In this document: positions 9,433 through 19,566 of the stretch, piece by piece
Layout of the letters: the number at the start of each line of letters is the position of its first letter
How positions within the stretch are numbered: the stretch's first letter is position 1
Source: Paraburkholderia bryophila
Lineage (GTDB): Bacteria > Pseudomonadota > Gammaproteobacteria > Burkholderiales > Burkholderiaceae
Assembly (NCBI RefSeq): GCF_013409255.1
Contig: NZ_JACCAS010000001.1
Span: 4,030,001-4,094,000, forward strand
Direction: 5' to 3'
DNA length: 64,000 nucleotides
Notes under the pieces: generated by a model
Told to the model about the DNA's origin: nothing
What the model saw: only the letters and a program-made list of their open reading frames with translations
The model's database searches: none
Position numbers and translations under genes: made by a program

Positions 9433-11226
9433 ATGGATCATATTCGTAACTTCTCGATCATTGCGCACATCGACCATGGCAAGTCGACGCTCGCCGATCG
9501 CATCATCCAGATTTGCGGCGGCCTGTCCGACCGCGAGATGGAATCCCAAGTGCTCGACTCGATGGATCTCGAGCGCGAGCGCGGCATTACCATCAAGGCA
9601 CAAACCGCCGCACTGACTTACAAGGCACGTGACGGTCAGGTCTATAACCTGAACATGATCGACACGCCGGGCCACGTCGACTTCTCGTATGAAGTCAGCC
9701 GCTCGCTGTCCGCGTGCGAAGGCGCGCTGCTGGTCGTCGACGCGAGCCAGGGCGTGGAGGCGCAGACCGTCGCCAACTGCTACACGGCAATCGAACTCGG
9801 CGTCGACGTGATTCCGGTGTTGAACAAGATCGACTTGCCGGCCGCGAACCCCGAAAACGCGATCGCTGAGATCGAAGACGTGATCGGGATCGACGCGACG
9901 GACGCCACGCATTGCAGCGCAAAGACCGGTCTCGGCGTCGAAGACGTGCTCGAAGCGTTGATCCTGAAAGTGCCGGCGCCCAAGGGCGATCCGGAAGCGC
10001 CGCTGCAGGCGCTGATCATCGACTCGTGGTTCGACAACTACGTCGGCGTCGTGATGCTGGTGCGTATCGTCAACGGCACGCTGCGTCCGAAAGACAAGAT
10101 CCGCATGATGGCGACCGGCGCGCAGTACCCGGTCGAGCATATCGGCGTGTTCACACCGAAGTCGAAGAATCTCGAATCGTTGTCGGCCGGGCAGGTGGGC
10201 TTCATCATCGCCGGCATCAAGGAATTGGCCGCGGCGAAGGTGGGCGACACCGTCACGCTGGTGAACCGTCCGGCGGCTGAAGCGCTGCCCGGTTTCAAGG
10301 AAGTGAAGCCGCAGGTGTTCGCCGGCCTCTATCCGGTCGAAGCCAACCAGTACGACGCGCTGCGCGACTCGCTCGAAAAGCTCAAGCTGAACGACGCGTC
10401 GCTGCAGTACGAGCCGGAAGTGTCACAGGCGCTCGGTTTCGGTTTCCGTTGCGGCTTCCTCGGGCTGCTGCATATGGAGATCGTGCAGGAACGTCTCGAG
10501 CGTGAGTTCGACATGGACCTGATCACCACGGCGCCGACGGTGGTGTACGAAGTCCTGCAACGCGACAACACGATCCTGATGGTCGAAAATCCGGCCAAGA
10601 TGCCGGAGCCGTCCAAGATCGAAGAAGTGCGCGAGCCGATCGTCACCGTGAATCTGTACATGCCGCAAGACTACGTCGGCTCGGTGATCACGCTGTGCAC
10701 GCAAAAGCGCGGCAATCAGATCAACATGCAATACCACGGCCGTCAGGTTCAGCTCACGTACGAAATCCCGATGGGCGAAGTCGTGCTCGATTTCTTCGAT
10801 CGTCTGAAGTCGATTTCGCGCGGCTATGCGTCGATGGATTACGAGTTCAAGGAATACCGCGCGGCGGATGTCGTGAAGGTCGACATGCTGATCAACGGCG
10901 ACAAGGTGGACGCGCTGTCGGTCATCGTGCACCGTTCGCAAAGCCAGTATCGCGGCCGCGAAGTGGCGGCGAAAATGCGCGAGCTGATTCCGCGGCAAAT
11001 GTACGACGTGGCAATTCAGGCCACCATCGGCGCGAACATTATTGCGCGCGAAAACATTAAAGCGTTGCGTAAGAACGTGCTGGCAAAATGCTACGGCGGC
11101 GATATCTCCCGTAAGAAGAAGCTGCTGGAAAAGCAAAAGGCAGGCAAGAAGCGAATGAAGCAGGTGGGCTCGGTCGAGATTCCGCAAGAAGCTTTCCTCG
11201 CGATTCTGCGTGTCGAAGACAAATAA
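9433..11226 (+). CDS. lepA: elongation factor 4 (ribosomal back-translocase)
   Basis: LepA is a translational GTPase that rescues or remodels stalled ribosomes. The 597 residues have the G1 loop [10 protein letters not shown]2 RGITIKAQ, G3 DTPGHVDF and G4 NKIDLP, then EF-G-like domains and the LepA-specific C-terminal domain ending in a basic tail ([16 protein letters not shown]). The lepA-lepB order is conserved in proteobacteria; lepB starts 18 bases downstream. Confidence 0.98.
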   Translation: MDHIRNFSIIAHIDHGKSTLADRIIQICGGLSDREMESQVLDSMDLERERGITIKAQTAALTYKARDGQVYNLNMIDTPGHVDFSYEVSRSLSACEGALLVVDASQGVEAQTVANCYTAIELGVDVIPVLNKIDLPAANPENAIAEIEDVIGIDATDATHCSAKTGLGVEDVLEALILKVPAPKGDPEAPLQALIIDSWFDNYVGVVMLVRIVNGTLRPKDKIRMMATGAQYPVEHIGVFTPKSKNLESLSAGQVGFIIAGIKELAAAKVGDTVTLVNRPAAEALPGFKEVKPQVFAGLYPVEANQYDALRDSLEKLKLNDASLQYEPEVSQALGFGFRCGFLGLLHMEIVQERLEREFDMDLITTAPTVVYEVLQRDNTILMVENPAKMPEPSKIEEVREPIVTVNLYMPQDYVGSVITLCTQKRGNQINMQYHGRQVQLTYEIPMGEVVLDFFDRLKSISRGYASMDYEFKEYRAADVVKVDMLINGDKVDALSVIVHRSQSQYRGREVAAKMRELIPRQMYDVAIQATIGANIIARENIKALRKNVLAKCYGGDISRKKKLLEKQKAGKKRMKQVGSVEIPQEAFLAILRVEDK

Positions 11227-11244
11227 GACGAACAACGGAACTCT

Positions 11245-12138
11245 ATGAATTTTGCGCTGATTCTTTTTGTGCTCGTCATCTTGACGGGCGTCGCATGGGT
11301 CGCAGACAAACTGGTTTTCCTGCCGCAACGGCGCCGCGCGGCGGAGGCCGTGGTCGCCGAGTTCGACCGCCAGCAGGCACGCGTCGGCGAGCGTTTCGCC
11401 GACGAAAACGCGGCGCAAACGCGCGCCCGTCTGCGTGACGACAAGCTGCGTCAGCCGTGGTGGCTCGAGTATTCGGCGAGCTTCTTCCCGGTGATCCTGG
11501 TGGTGTTCGTGGTGCGCTCGTTCGTGGTCGAGCCATTCAAGATTCCGTCGGGTTCGATGGTGCCGACGCTGCTGGTGGGCGACTTCATCCTCGTCAATAA
11601 ATTCGAATACGGCATTCGCCTGCCGATCACCAACACGAAGATCACCGAAGGCCGTCCGCTCGAACGCGGCGACGTGGTGGTGTTCCGCTATCCGAAAGAC
11701 GAATCGGTCGACTACATCAAGCGCGTGATCGGCCTGCCGGGCGACACGATCGCTTATCAAGACAAGCAGTTGACGATCAACGGCAAGCCGGTGCCGGAAA
11801 CGGCGCTGCCCGATTACCTCGACGACGAACGCATGGGCTATGCGAAGCAGTTCGAAGAAGATCTGGGCGGCCGCAAGAACGCGATTCTGAACAATCCCGC
11901 GGTGCCGCCGTTCATCGTCGGTGCGGAAGATTATCCGTATCGCGATAACTGCACGTACAACGCACGCGGCGTGATCTGCAAGGTGCCGCCAGGTAATTAC
12001 TTCATGATGGGCGACAACCGCGACAACAGCGCGGACAGCCGGTACTGGGGTTTTGCGCCGGACAAGAATGTCGTCGGCCGCGCGTTTTTCATCTGGATGA
12101 ATTTCAGCAATCTGAAACGCATCGGCTCATTCCACTGA
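11245..12138 (+). CDS. lepB: signal peptidase I
   Basis: LepB removes signal peptides from exported proteins at the inner membrane. The 297 residues have two N-terminal membrane segments (about 1-20 and 79-95). The catalytic Ser104 is in PSGSMVPTL and the Lys159 general base is in DYIKRVIGLPGD. The C-terminal box MGDNRDNSADSRYWG is complete. It is an essential gene and lies directly behind lepA. Confidence 0.98.
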   Translation: MNFALILFVLVILTGVAWVADKLVFLPQRRRAAEAVVAEFDRQQARVGERFADENAAQTRARLRDDKLRQPWWLEYSASFFPVILVVFVVRSFVVEPFKIPSGSMVPTLLVGDFILVNKFEYGIRLPITNTKITEGRPLERGDVVVFRYPKDESVDYIKRVIGLPGDTIAYQDKQLTINGKPVPETALPDYLDDERMGYAKQFEEDLGGRKNAILNNPAVPPFIVGAEDYPYRDNCTYNARGVICKVPPGNYFMMGDNRDNSADSRYWGFAPDKNVVGRAFFIWMNFSNLKRIGSFH

Positions 12139-12312
12139 GTTCGCCTGCAGCGATTGCACAGCACGCCGCGCGCGTGACCCCACTGAGGTCAGGTTAGTCG
12201 CGGCGTGTTATCACGCTACTTTAAGAACACGCGGTAACGTCGCTTCACCACGCTTTTTCCGCAGGCCGCCCCGCGTTTTCGCCGGGTCTGGCGCCCGCGT
12301 TATACTCTGCCC

Positions 12313-13434
12313 ATGCCCCTATCTCCGTTGGAAAGCCGTCTGCGCTACGAATTTCGCAATGCGGAATTGTTGCGCCAGGCTTTAACGCACCGCAGTCATA
12401 GCTCCACGCATAACGAACGGCTCGAGTTTCTCGGCGATTCCGTCCTAAATTGCGCGGTGGCTGCGCTTTTGTTCCAACGTTTCAGCAAATTGGACGAAGG
12501 CGATCTGTCGCGCGTTCGTGCCAATCTGGTCAAACAGCAGTCGCTTTACGAAATTGCTCAGGCCCTGAATATCTCCGAAGGCCTCCGGCTGGGCGAAGGC
12601 GAGTTGCGCAGCGGCGGCTTCCGCCGGCCCTCGATCCTCGCTGACACGCTCGAAGCAGTGCTGGGGGCGGTGTTCCTCGACGGTGGCTTTGACGCCGCCC
12701 AGACGGTCATCAAGCGCCTTTACGTGCCGATTCTGGATCACATCGACCCGCGCACGCTCGGCAAAGATTCCAAAACGCTGCTGCAGGAGTACCTGCAAGG
12801 TCACAAGATCGCACTGCCCACCTACACGGTGGTCGCAACGCATGGTGCGGCGCACAATCAGCAATTCGAAGTCGAATGTACGGTGCCCAAGCTGGACGTG
12901 AAGGTGTCCGGTTCCGGCGCGAGCCGCCGCGCGGCCGAGCAGGCGGCGGCCAAGAAGGCGCTTGACGAAGTGATGGCCGCGGCGCCGGCTGTGGTCGCCA
13001 AGCCGAAGCGCTCGAAGAGCGCTCGCGCGGCAAAGAACGCTGAGCCGGAGATCGTGCCTGGCGTGACCGGCGTGCAGGCCGCGCTGGATTTGCGCAGTCC
13101 GGACCGTAAGAGTGAACGCGGCCTCGGTCGAGGCGAGATTCGTGCGGCGTTCGCAGCGGAATCCGCCGCGGAACGGGCAGCGTCGACCGTTGCGGCCGCG
13201 CCTCTCGCAGTGATTCGTGCCTCGCACGTCGAATACAGCGGGCAGGACCGGACTGAACGCGCCGACAAAGCCGACAAAGCGGATAAAGCGGAACGGGCGG
13301 ATAAAGCCCAAGCCCCGGCCCACTCAGCTACACCCGGTGCAGCCGCCGCCACTCCGAGCGCACCGGCATCTACCGAACACGAACCCGGCGTAGCCGACGC
13401 GGTGCATACCCGCGTCGCCGATGCGGGCCATTGA
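12313..13434 (+). CDS. rnc: ribonuclease III with long C-terminal extension
   Basis: RNase III cleaves double-stranded RNA, including rRNA precursors. Residues 1-150 form the catalytic domain, with the signature [12 protein letters not shown] carrying Glu38 and Asp42 and a second acidic site in [16 protein letters not shown] double-stranded RNA-binding domain follows at about 155-225. The remaining 150 residues are unusual: a basic stretch ([13 protein letters not shown]), then low-complexity sequence with repeated Ala-Asp-Lys units, likely disordered. The usual length is about 225 residues. It sits in the lepB-rnc-era-recO order. Confidence 0.95.
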   Translation: MPLSPLESRLRYEFRNAELLRQALTHRSHSSTHNERLEFLGDSVLNCAVAALLFQRFSKLDEGDLSRVRANLVKQQSLYEIAQALNISEGLRLGEGELRSGGFRRPSILADTLEAVLGAVFLDGGFDAAQTVIKRLYVPILDHIDPRTLGKDSKTLLQEYLQGHKIALPTYTVVATHGAAHNQQFEVECTVPKLDVKVSGSGASRRAAEQAAAKKALDEVMAAAPAVVAKPKRSKSARAAKNAEPEIVPGVTGVQAALDLRSPDRKSERGLGRGEIRAAFAAESAAERAASTVAAAPLAVIRASHVEYSGQDRTERADKADKADKAERADKAQAPAHSATPGAAAATPSAPASTEHEPGVADAVHTRVADAGH

Positions 13435-13488
13435 TTGCCGTCGGCGCGCCGATCCCGCGCGCCGATCTGAACTAGCCGTAGCCTGAAT

Positions 13489-14388
13489 ATGAACGCTCCC
13501 ACACCCACTGGTTTTCGTTGCGGCATGGTCGCGATCGTCGGCCGTCCGAACGTCGGTAAATCCACGCTGATGAACGCGCTGGTCGGCCAGAAAGTCAGTA
13601 TCACGTCACGCAAGGCGCAGACCACGCGCCATCGCATCACAGGCATTCATACGCTGGACGATGCGCAGTACATTTTCGTCGACACGCCCGGTTTCCAGAC
13701 CAAGCACAGCGGCGCCCTGAACCGTTCGCTGAATCGCGCGGTGACGTCCACGCTGACCTCGGTGGATGCGATCCTGTTCGTGATCGAAGCCGGCCGTTTC
13801 GGTCCCGACGACCAGAAGGTGCTCGACCTGATCCCGCCGTCGGTGCCGACGCTGCTGATCGCGAACAAGCTCGATCGCGTGTCCGATAAAGCCTCGCTGT
13901 TCCCGTTCATGCAGGAGATCAGCGCGCTGCACAAGTTCGCCGAGATCGTGCCGCTGTCGGCCAAGCACGTCGACGACGTCAAGCGTCTGATGGCGACGGT
14001 CAAACCGTTCCTGCCGGAAGGCCAGCCGATCTATGGCGAAGACGACCTGACCGATCGCAGCGAGCGCTTCCTCGCGGCCGAAATCCTGCGTGAAAAAGTG
14101 TTCCGCTGGACCGGCGACGAGTTGCCGTACACCAGCACCGTGCTGATCGAGAAGTTTGAAACCGAAGGCCGTCTGCGCCGCATCTTCGCGACCATCATGG
14201 TCGACCGCGATACGCACAAGGCCATGATCATCGGCCAGAAGGGCGCGAAGCTGAAGCAGATCAGCACCGAAGCGCGCCTCGACATGGAACGGTTGTTCGA
14301 CGGCCCGGTGTATCTGGAAACCTTCATCAAGGTGAAGAGCGGCTGGGCCGACAACGAAGCCGGACTTCGCGCGTATGGGTACGAATGA
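13489..14388 (+). CDS. era: GTPase Era
   Basis: Era is an essential GTPase that assists 30S ribosome assembly and binds the 3' end of 16S rRNA. The 299 residues show [10 protein letters not shown] (G1), the switch region with [14 protein letters not shown] (G3), NKLDRV (G4), and a C-terminal KH domain around [12 protein letters not shown]. It overlaps the start of recO by 14 bases. Confidence 0.97.
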   Translation: MNAPTPTGFRCGMVAIVGRPNVGKSTLMNALVGQKVSITSRKAQTTRHRITGIHTLDDAQYIFVDTPGFQTKHSGALNRSLNRAVTSTLTSVDAILFVIEAGRFGPDDQKVLDLIPPSVPTLLIANKLDRVSDKASLFPFMQEISALHKFAEIVPLSAKHVDDVKRLMATVKPFLPEGQPIYGEDDLTDRSERFLAAEILREKVFRWTGDELPYTSTVLIEKFETEGRLRRIFATIMVDRDTHKAMIIGQKGAKLKQISTEARLDMERLFDGPVYLETFIKVKSGWADNEAGLRAYGYE

Positions 14389-15292
14389 CGCGTGGATGAC
14401 GCTGAATTCCGCGGGCGAGCCGGACGATTCGGAGCCGGCCGCACCCGCACGCGAGCCCGCGAGGCCCGCGCGTAGCACCAGAAAATCTTCCAGTAAAAGC
14501 AGCCAGGGCAGCGAGGGCGAACCGCACAAGGCGGCGAGCTCTTCGCCGGCGCGCCGTGCGCCGCGCACCTCCGCATCCGACTACCGGATCTCGGAACAAC
14601 CCGCCTTCGTTCTACATAGCTATCCGTACAGCGAGACCAGTCTGATCATCGACGTGCTGTCGCGCGATCACGGCCGTCTCGCGCTGGTCGCGAAGGGCGC
14701 GAAGCGTCCGCACTCGGCGTTGCGCGGCGTCTTGCAGACGTTTCAGCCGCTCGCGCTGTCGTGGTCCGGCAAATCCGAAGTGCGCACGCTGACCGGCGCC
14801 GAGTGGGTCGGCGGCATGTTGCCGTTGTGCGGCGGCGCGCTGCTGTGCGGCTTCTACGTCAACGAACTGCTGGTCAAGTTCTGCGCGCGCGAAGACCCGC
14901 ATCCGCAACTGTTCCATCACTACGTTGTCACCATGACGCGTCTCGCGCACGACGAACCGCCCGTGCAGGTGCTGCGTTCGTTCGAGCGCGTGCTGCTGCG
15001 CGAAACCGGTTACGCGATGGCGCTGAATCGCACCGTCGCGCGTAAAGCCGTGGTGGCCGAAGGCCGCTACGTGTTCGATCCGGAGCGCGGCGTGCGCGAA
15101 GCCTCCGACGATCTGCCCGCGCAGTGGCCCGTGGTTTCAGGGCAGACCTTGCTCGACATGGAGCAGGACGATTACCATCGTGCGCAGACCGTGGCGCAAA
15201 GCAAAACGCTGATGCGCTTTCTGCTCAACACTTACCTTGGCGGCACGCCGCTCGCGACGCGCCAGATCCTGATCGACTTGCAGAACTTATGA
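14375..15292 (+). CDS. recO: DNA repair protein RecO
   Basis: RecO helps RecR load RecA onto SSB-coated DNA. The OB-fold begins near [20 protein letters not shown] and the middle zinc-less helical domain and C-terminal region are present. The product of 305 residues is longer than the usual 240 because of about 65 N-terminal residues rich in Ser, Arg, Ala and Glu. Starting at the second in-frame ATG (14396) removes only seven residues, so the extension is probably real. It overlaps era and is overlapped in turn by pdxJ. Confidence 0.93.
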   Translation: MGTNDAWMTLNSAGEPDDSEPAAPAREPARPARSTRKSSSKSSQGSEGEPHKAASSSPARRAPRTSASDYRISEQPAFVLHSYPYSETSLIIDVLSRDHGRLALVAKGAKRPHSALRGVLQTFQPLALSWSGKSEVRTLTGAEWVGGMLPLCGGALLCGFYVNELLVKFCAREDPHPQLFHHYVVTMTRLAHDEPPVQVLRSFERVLLRETGYAMALNRTVARKAVVAEGRYVFDPERGVREASDDLPAQWPVVSGQTLLDMEQDDYHRAQTVAQSKTLMRFLLNTYLGGTPLATRQILIDLQNL

Positions 15293-16053
15293 GCTTCTTT
15301 CTTACGTCGCCGAACGTCATTGACCTGGGCGTGAATATCGATCACGTCGCCACGCTGCGCAACGCGCGCGGCACGTCCTATCCCGATCCGATCCGTGCCG
15401 CGTTGATGGCCGAAGAGGCGGGCGCCGACGTCATCACGCTGCATCTGCGTGAAGACCGCCGCCATATCGTCGACGCCGACGTGCGCAAGCTGCGTCCGCT
15501 GCTGAAAACGCGCATGAACCTCGAATGCGCGGTCACCCAGGAGATGCTCGACATCGCCTGTGAAGTGCAGCCGCACGACACCTGCCTCGTGCCCGAAAAG
15601 CGCGAGGAACTGACCACGGAAGGCGGCCTCGACGTCGCCGGCCAGTTCGAAGCGGTGCGTGCCGCGTGCAAGCAGCTCGCGGAAGTGAACTCGCGGGTGT
15701 CGCTCTTCATCGACCCGGACGAAACGCAGATTCGCGCGGCGCACGAAGCCGGCGCGCCGGTGATCGAACTGCACACCGGCCGTTACGCGGAAGCGCACGA
15801 TCCCGCCGAACAGCAGCGCGAATTCGAGCGCGTGGTTCGCGCGGTGGAATTCGGCGCGACGCTCGGCATCAAGGTGAACGCGGGCCACGGCCTGCACTAC
15901 ACGAACGTGCAACAGATCGCGGCGATCGAAGGCATCGACGAATTGAATATCGGCCACTCGATCGTGGCGCATGCGATCTTCGCCGGCTGGGACAACGCGG
16001 TGCGCGAGATGAAGGCGATCATGGTCGCCGCGCGTCTCGGCGCGCGCGCGTAA
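15289..16053 (+). CDS. pdxJ: pyridoxine 5'-phosphate synthase
   Basis: PdxJ condenses 1-deoxyxylulose 5-phosphate with aminoacetone phosphate to form pyridoxine phosphate. The frame is open upstream inside recO, but the ATG at 15289, overlapping the recO stop, gives the standard start [20 protein letters not shown]. The 254 residues include [12 protein letters not shown], the [11 protein letters not shown] segment and the C-terminal phosphate-binding [10 protein letters not shown] and [10 protein letters not shown] loops. Followed by acpS, as in many proteobacteria. Confidence 0.97.
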   Translation: MSFFLTSPNVIDLGVNIDHVATLRNARGTSYPDPIRAALMAEEAGADVITLHLREDRRHIVDADVRKLRPLLKTRMNLECAVTQEMLDIACEVQPHDTCLVPEKREELTTEGGLDVAGQFEAVRAACKQLAEVNSRVSLFIDPDETQIRAAHEAGAPVIELHTGRYAEAHDPAEQQREFERVVRAVEFGATLGIKVNAGHGLHYTNVQQIAAIEGIDELNIGHSIVAHAIFAGWDNAVREMKAIMVAARLGARA

Positions 16054-16081
16054 TGCGGCAGATTCGGCGACGGCACCGCAC

Positions 16082-16660
16082 ATGACGATCTACGGCATCG
16101 GCACGGATATCGTTCAGGTTAGCCGCGTGGCTGCGGTCATGACGCGCACCAACGGCCGCTTTGCCGAGAAGGTGCTGGGGCCGGACGAACTGCGCGTTTA
16201 TCACGCGCGTCAGGCCCGGTCGGCGGCGCGCGGTCTCGCGTTTCTCGCCACGCGGTTCTCGGCGAAAGAAGCGTTCTCGAAAGCGATTGGCCTGGGTATG
16301 CGTTGGCCGATGACCTGGCGTGCGCTGCAAACGCTCAACAAGCCGAGCGGCGAGCCGATGGTGGTGGCCTCCGGCGAGCTGGCCGAATGGCTCGACGCGC
16401 GCGGCATCACGGCGCGCGTGACGATCAGCGACGAGCGGGATTACGCGGTGTCGTTCGTGATTGCGGAAACCGGGCAGGAGAGCGGGACGATGCAAACGGA
16501 AACGCAAGCGGCACCGGCTGCTCAAACGCAAGTGCAGACGCAACCGCAACCGCCAACTCAAACCCAACCGCCAACTCAAACCCAACCGCCAACTCAAACC
16601 CAACCGCCCCCGTCGACCCCAACGCCGGACGCTCCGCACGCTCCCGCCACCGACGAATAA
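16082..16660 (+). CDS. acpS: holo-ACP synthase with proline/glutamine-repeat tail
   Basis: AcpS attaches 4'-phosphopantetheine to the Ser of ACP. Residues 1-130 match the family: [13 protein letters not shown] with the magnesium-binding Asp9, and [15 protein letters not shown] with the second metal ligand. The remaining 60 residues are an extension made of QTQ/QPPT repeats ending in Pro/Ala-rich sequence. The family usually stops near 126 residues. The tail comes from an 18-bp tandem DNA repeat. It lies between pdxJ and nagZ. Confidence 0.93.
   Translation: MTIYGIGTDIVQVSRVAAVMTRTNGRFAEKVLGPDELRVYHARQARSAARGLAFLATRFSAKEAFSKAIGLGMRWPMTWRALQTLNKPSGEPMVVASGELAEWLDARGITARVTISDERDYAVSFVIAETGQESGTMQTETQAAPAAQTQVQTQPQPPTQTQPPTQTQPPTQTQPPPSTPTPDAPHAPATDE
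16554..16608 (+). repeat. 18-bp tandem repeat inside acpS
   Basis: About three copies of an 18-bp unit, CAACTCAAACCCAACCGC, lie head to tail near the 3' end of acpS. Each encodes a Pro-Thr-Gln-Thr-Gln-Pro hexapeptide. Copy number should vary readily between strains by slippage without a frameshift, because the unit is a multiple of three. Confidence 0.85.
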
Positions 16661-16672
16661 AAATTACTTTGA

Positions 16673-16704
16673 ACGCGGCCTGCATGGGCCGCGTCTCTCT
16701 TTGT
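16673..16704 (+). terminator. hairpin between acpS and nagZ
   Basis: ACGCGGCC (16673-16680) pairs with GGCCGCGT (16687-16694) around a 6-base loop, followed by CTCTCTTTGTC. The T-run is weak, so termination would be partial. Confidence 0.4.
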
Positions 16705-16730
16705 CTCAAGCTTTTTTCTAGCGGAATTCG

Positions 16731-17768
16731 ATGAAAACCACTCCCGGACCGGTGATGCTCGACGTGGTCGGCAAAACGCTGAACGACGACGACAAGCGCC
16801 GCCTTGCCCATCCGATGACAGGTGGCGTGATCCTGTTCGCGCGCCACTACGAGAGCCGCGCGCAGTTGCTCGCGCTGACCGCCGCGATCCGCGACGTGAG
16901 CCCGGATCTGCTGATCGCCGTCGACCACGAAGGCGGCCGCGTCCAGCGCTTTCGCACCGACGGCTTCACCGTATTGCCGTCGATGGGCAAGCTCGGCACG
17001 TTGTGGGACAGCGACGTGCTGCATGCCACCAAGGTCACGACCGCAGTCGGTTATATCCTCGCGGCGGAGCTGCGTGCGTGCGACATCGACATGAGCTTCA
17101 CGCCCGTGCTCGATCTGAACTACGGGCAGTCGCAGGTGATCGGCGATCGCTCGTTTCATCGCGATCCGCGCGTGGTGACGCTGCTGGCCAAGAGCCTCAA
17201 CCACGGCCTCGCGCTCGCCGGCATGAGCAATTGCGGCAAGCATTTTCCGGGGCACGGTTTCGCGCAAGCGGATTCGCACGTCGCGATGCCGGTCGACGAC
17301 CGTTCGCTCGAAGACATCCTGCGCGACGACGTGGCGCCGTACGACTGGCTCGATTTGTCGCTGGGATCGGTGCTGCCCGCGCACGTGGTGTATCCGCAGG
17401 TCGATTCAAAGCCGGCGGGGTTTTCTCGCGTGTGGCTGCAGGATATTCTGCGTAACAAGCTGCGCTTCGAGGGCGCGATTTTCAGCGACGATCTGTCGAT
17501 GGAAGCCGCGCGCCAGGGCGGCACGCTGACCGAAGGCGCCACGGCCGCATTGCAGGCCGGTTGCGACATGGTGCTGATCTGCAATCAGCCCGATGAAGCG
17601 GAGAAGGTGCTGGACGCGCTGCGCTTCACGCCGGCGAAGGAATCGCAGCAGCGCCTGAAGCGCATGCGGCCGCGCGGCAAGGCGCTGAAGTGGAGCAAGC
17701 TGGTCGCCGAGCCGCAGTATCTGCAAGCGCAGGCGTTGTTGCGCAGTGCGTTTGCCGGATCGGCTTGA
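16731..17768 (+). CDS. nagZ: beta-N-acetylglucosaminidase of peptidoglycan recycling
   Basis: NagZ removes GlcNAc from anhydro-muropeptides in the cytoplasm and so influences AmpC beta-lactamase induction in many Gram-negatives. The 345-residue product is a GH3 single-domain enzyme. It has the substrate loop KHFPGHGFAQADSHVAMP with the catalytic His, and the nucleophile Asp in FSDDLSMEAA. The original downstream terminator is now split by an insertion sequence. Confidence 0.96.
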   Translation: MKTTPGPVMLDVVGKTLNDDDKRRLAHPMTGGVILFARHYESRAQLLALTAAIRDVSPDLLIAVDHEGGRVQRFRTDGFTVLPSMGKLGTLWDSDVLHATKVTTAVGYILAAELRACDIDMSFTPVLDLNYGQSQVIGDRSFHRDPRVVTLLAKSLNHGLALAGMSNCGKHFPGHGFAQADSHVAMPVDDRSLEDILRDDVAPYDWLDLSLGSVLPAHVVYPQVDSKPAGFSRVWLQDILRNKLRFEGAIFSDDLSMEAARQGGTLTEGATAALQAGCDMVLICNQPDEAEKVLDALRFTPAKESQQRLKRMRPRGKALKWSKLVAEPQYLQAQALLRSAFAGSA

Positions 17769-17823
17769 GGTCGGTTCGCGCGGGGCATCGACTGCCTGAG
17801 CATTAGCAGCGCGATAAAGAAAA

Positions 17824-17847
17824 CGGCGCCTTCAATTGAAGGCGCCG
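17824..17847. repeat. left copy of 24-bp palindrome flanking the IS
   Basis: The repeat consists of CGGCGCCTTCAA followed directly by its reverse complement. The same 24 bp occur at 19463-19486. With AAA before it and a T-run after the right copy, it reads as a bidirectional terminator between nagZ (+) and the regulator at 19.6-20.9 kb (-). It is best explained as a target duplication made by the IS. Confidence 0.85.
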
Positions 17848-17911
17848 CAGACTGCTGACAAAGTACCCCCAAAGCCTGGCCTTGCGTCGGGCTTTGTCGT
17901 TTAATTGGGGC

Positions 17912-19414
17912 ATGCTGAAGACACCGACGCCCATGCAGCACGAACTCGAGATGGTGACGCTCGAGGAACTCGTGCCGAAGGACCACCTGCTGCGCCAGAT
18001 CGACGCGGCGGTGGATTTCGAATTCATCCGTGAGAAGGTGGCGCACCTGTATTGCGCGGACAACGGGCGCCCAGCGCTCGATCCGGTGGTGATGTTCAAA
18101 TTGCTGTTCATCGGCTACCTGTTCGGGGTACGCAGTGAGCGCCAGCTCATGCGCGAGGTGCAGGTCAACGTGGCCTACCGGTGGTTTGCACGCTTTCGGC
18201 TCACGGACCGGGTGCCTGACGCCTCGACGTTCTCGCAGAACCGGCGACGGCGCTTCACCGACACGACGGTCTACCAGGAGATCTTCGACGCAATCGTGCA
18301 GCAGGCGATCGGGCGCGGCATGGTCGAGGGACGGGTGCTCTACACCGACAGCACCCACCTGAAGGCGAACGCCAACAAGCGCAAGTTTGATCTGGTGCAG
18401 CTCGAACAGGCGCCTTCGGCTTATCTGGCGGCGCTGGACGCTGCGGTCGATGCGGACCGGGCAGCGCACGATAAGAAGCCGCTGCGGCGCGACGAACGCA
18501 AAGGCCCCGACGACGATGAGGGCTCGAGGTCGGCTGCCACACCGGAGCGCAAGGAAACGAAGGTCAGCCGCACCGACCCGGACAGCGGCTACATGGTGCG
18601 CGACGACAAGCCCACGGGCTTCTTCTACCTGGATCACCGCACGGTCGATGCGCGCTATTCAATCGTCACCGACACGCATGTGACACCCGCCTCGGTGCAC
18701 GACAGCCAGCCGTATCTGGCGCGGCTGGACCGGCAGCGCGAACGCTTTGGCTTCCAGGTGCAGGCGGTGGGGCTGGATGCGGGCTACTTCACGCCGGCAA
18801 TCTGCCAGGGGCTGGAGGATCGCGGCATTGAGGGCGTGATGGGCTACCGCACGCCGAATCACAAGCCCGGGTTCTTCTACAAACGCGAGTTCAGATACAG
18901 CCGGTATCGCGAGGAATACACGTGCCCACGCGGGCAGGTACTGCGCTACAGCACGACAAACCGCGCGGGCTATCAGGAGTTCAGGTCCGATCCGTCGCGC
19001 TGCGGCACCTGTGAGGCGCGCGGCCAATGCACGACGAGCGCAAACCATGTGAAGGTGGTCATCCGGCACGTATGGGAGCGCGCGAAGGAGCGCGTCGATG
19101 CGCGTCGCCTGACCGACTGGGGCAAGGCGATCTACAAACGGCGCAAGGAAACGGTGGAGCGCAGCTTCGCGGATGCCAAGCAGCTGCATGGGCATCGCTA
19201 CGCGAGGATGCGCGGGCTGCGCAAGGTGGCCGAGCAGTGCCTGCTCGGCGCTGCGGCGCAGAACATCAAGAAGATCGCGCTGCTGGTGGCACGCCTGCGG
19301 GCGTGTTTATGCGTGCGCCAGCGGCCCGGCAATCGCCTGCAGTGGCTCATCGCTGCACTTCTGGCCCGTTTCAACCGCCACGTCGTGCTTCACTGCCAGA
19401 TTTGCTTTGCCTGA
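17912..19414 (+). CDS. IS1182-family transposase
   Basis: From the ATG at 17912 the product has 500 residues (the frame is open from 17882). The N-terminal region with DHLLRQIDAAVDF and FKLLFIGYLFGVRSERQLMRE is the family's DNA-binding domain. YTDSTHLKANANK contains the first catalytic Asp and GLDAGYF probably the second. CPRGQVL and CGTCEARGQC form a Cys-rich zinc-like segment, and ETVERSFADAKQLHGHRYARMRG holds the final catalytic Glu. No frameshift is present, so it may be active. Confidence 0.93.
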   Translation: MLKTPTPMQHELEMVTLEELVPKDHLLRQIDAAVDFEFIREKVAHLYCADNGRPALDPVVMFKLLFIGYLFGVRSERQLMREVQVNVAYRWFARFRLTDRVPDASTFSQNRRRRFTDTTVYQEIFDAIVQQAIGRGMVEGRVLYTDSTHLKANANKRKFDLVQLEQAPSAYLAALDAAVDADRAAHDKKPLRRDERKGPDDDEGSRSAATPERKETKVSRTDPDSGYMVRDDKPTGFFYLDHRTVDARYSIVTDTHVTPASVHDSQPYLARLDRQRERFGFQVQAVGLDAGYFTPAICQGLEDRGIEGVMGYRTPNHKPGFFYKREFRYSRYREEYTCPRGQVLRYSTTNRAGYQEFRSDPSRCGTCEARGQCTTSANHVKVVIRHVWERAKERVDARRLTDWGKAIYKRRKETVERSFADAKQLHGHRYARMRGLRKVAEQCLLGAAAQNIKKIALLVARLRACLCVRQRPGNRLQWLIAALLARFNRHVVLHCQICFA

Positions 19415-19421
19415 AAAACAA

Positions 19422-19449
19422 AACCCCACGCTCCGAAAAACGTGGGGTT
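19422..19449 (+). terminator. hairpin at the right end of the IS
   Basis: AACCCCACG (19422-19430) pairs with CGTGGGGTT (19441-19449) over a 10-base loop. It lies between the transposase stop and the right inverted repeat, and could stop transcription or block read-through into the element from outside. Confidence 0.6.
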
Positions 19450-19462
19450 GGTCAGCAGTCTG

Positions 19463-19486
19463 CGGCGCCTTCAATTGAAGGCGCCG
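19463..19486. repeat. right copy of 24-bp palindrome, with T-run
   Basis: It is identical to 17824-17847 and followed by TTTTTT at 19487-19492. It retains the terminator function for the flanking genes. Together with the left copy it defines the duplicated target of the IS. Confidence 0.85.
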
Positions 19487-19566
19487 TTTTTTCATGAACC
19501 TCGGCGGCCTGAAACGTGAAACGCGCAGCAGGCAACGACCGCCTCGCGCGTCGCCCAACCCAAACC

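Larger units (their letters stand above)
17848..19462 (+). mobile_element. IS1182-like insertion sequence
   Basis: The 1,615-bp element is bounded by terminal inverted repeats CAGACTGCTGAC (17848-17859) and GTCAGCAGTCTG (19451-19462). It contains one long transposase gene and, just inside the right end, a strong hairpin. It is flanked on both sides by an identical 24-bp palindrome. Insertion into palindromic sequence is known for the IS1182 group. Because the palindrome is symmetrical, the exact boundaries cannot be fixed to the base. The element appears intact. Confidence 0.88.

Noticed and set aside
16554..16608. Possible CRISPR-like repeat array
   Set aside because: The three 18-bp units are contiguous with no spacers and are translated as part of acpS.
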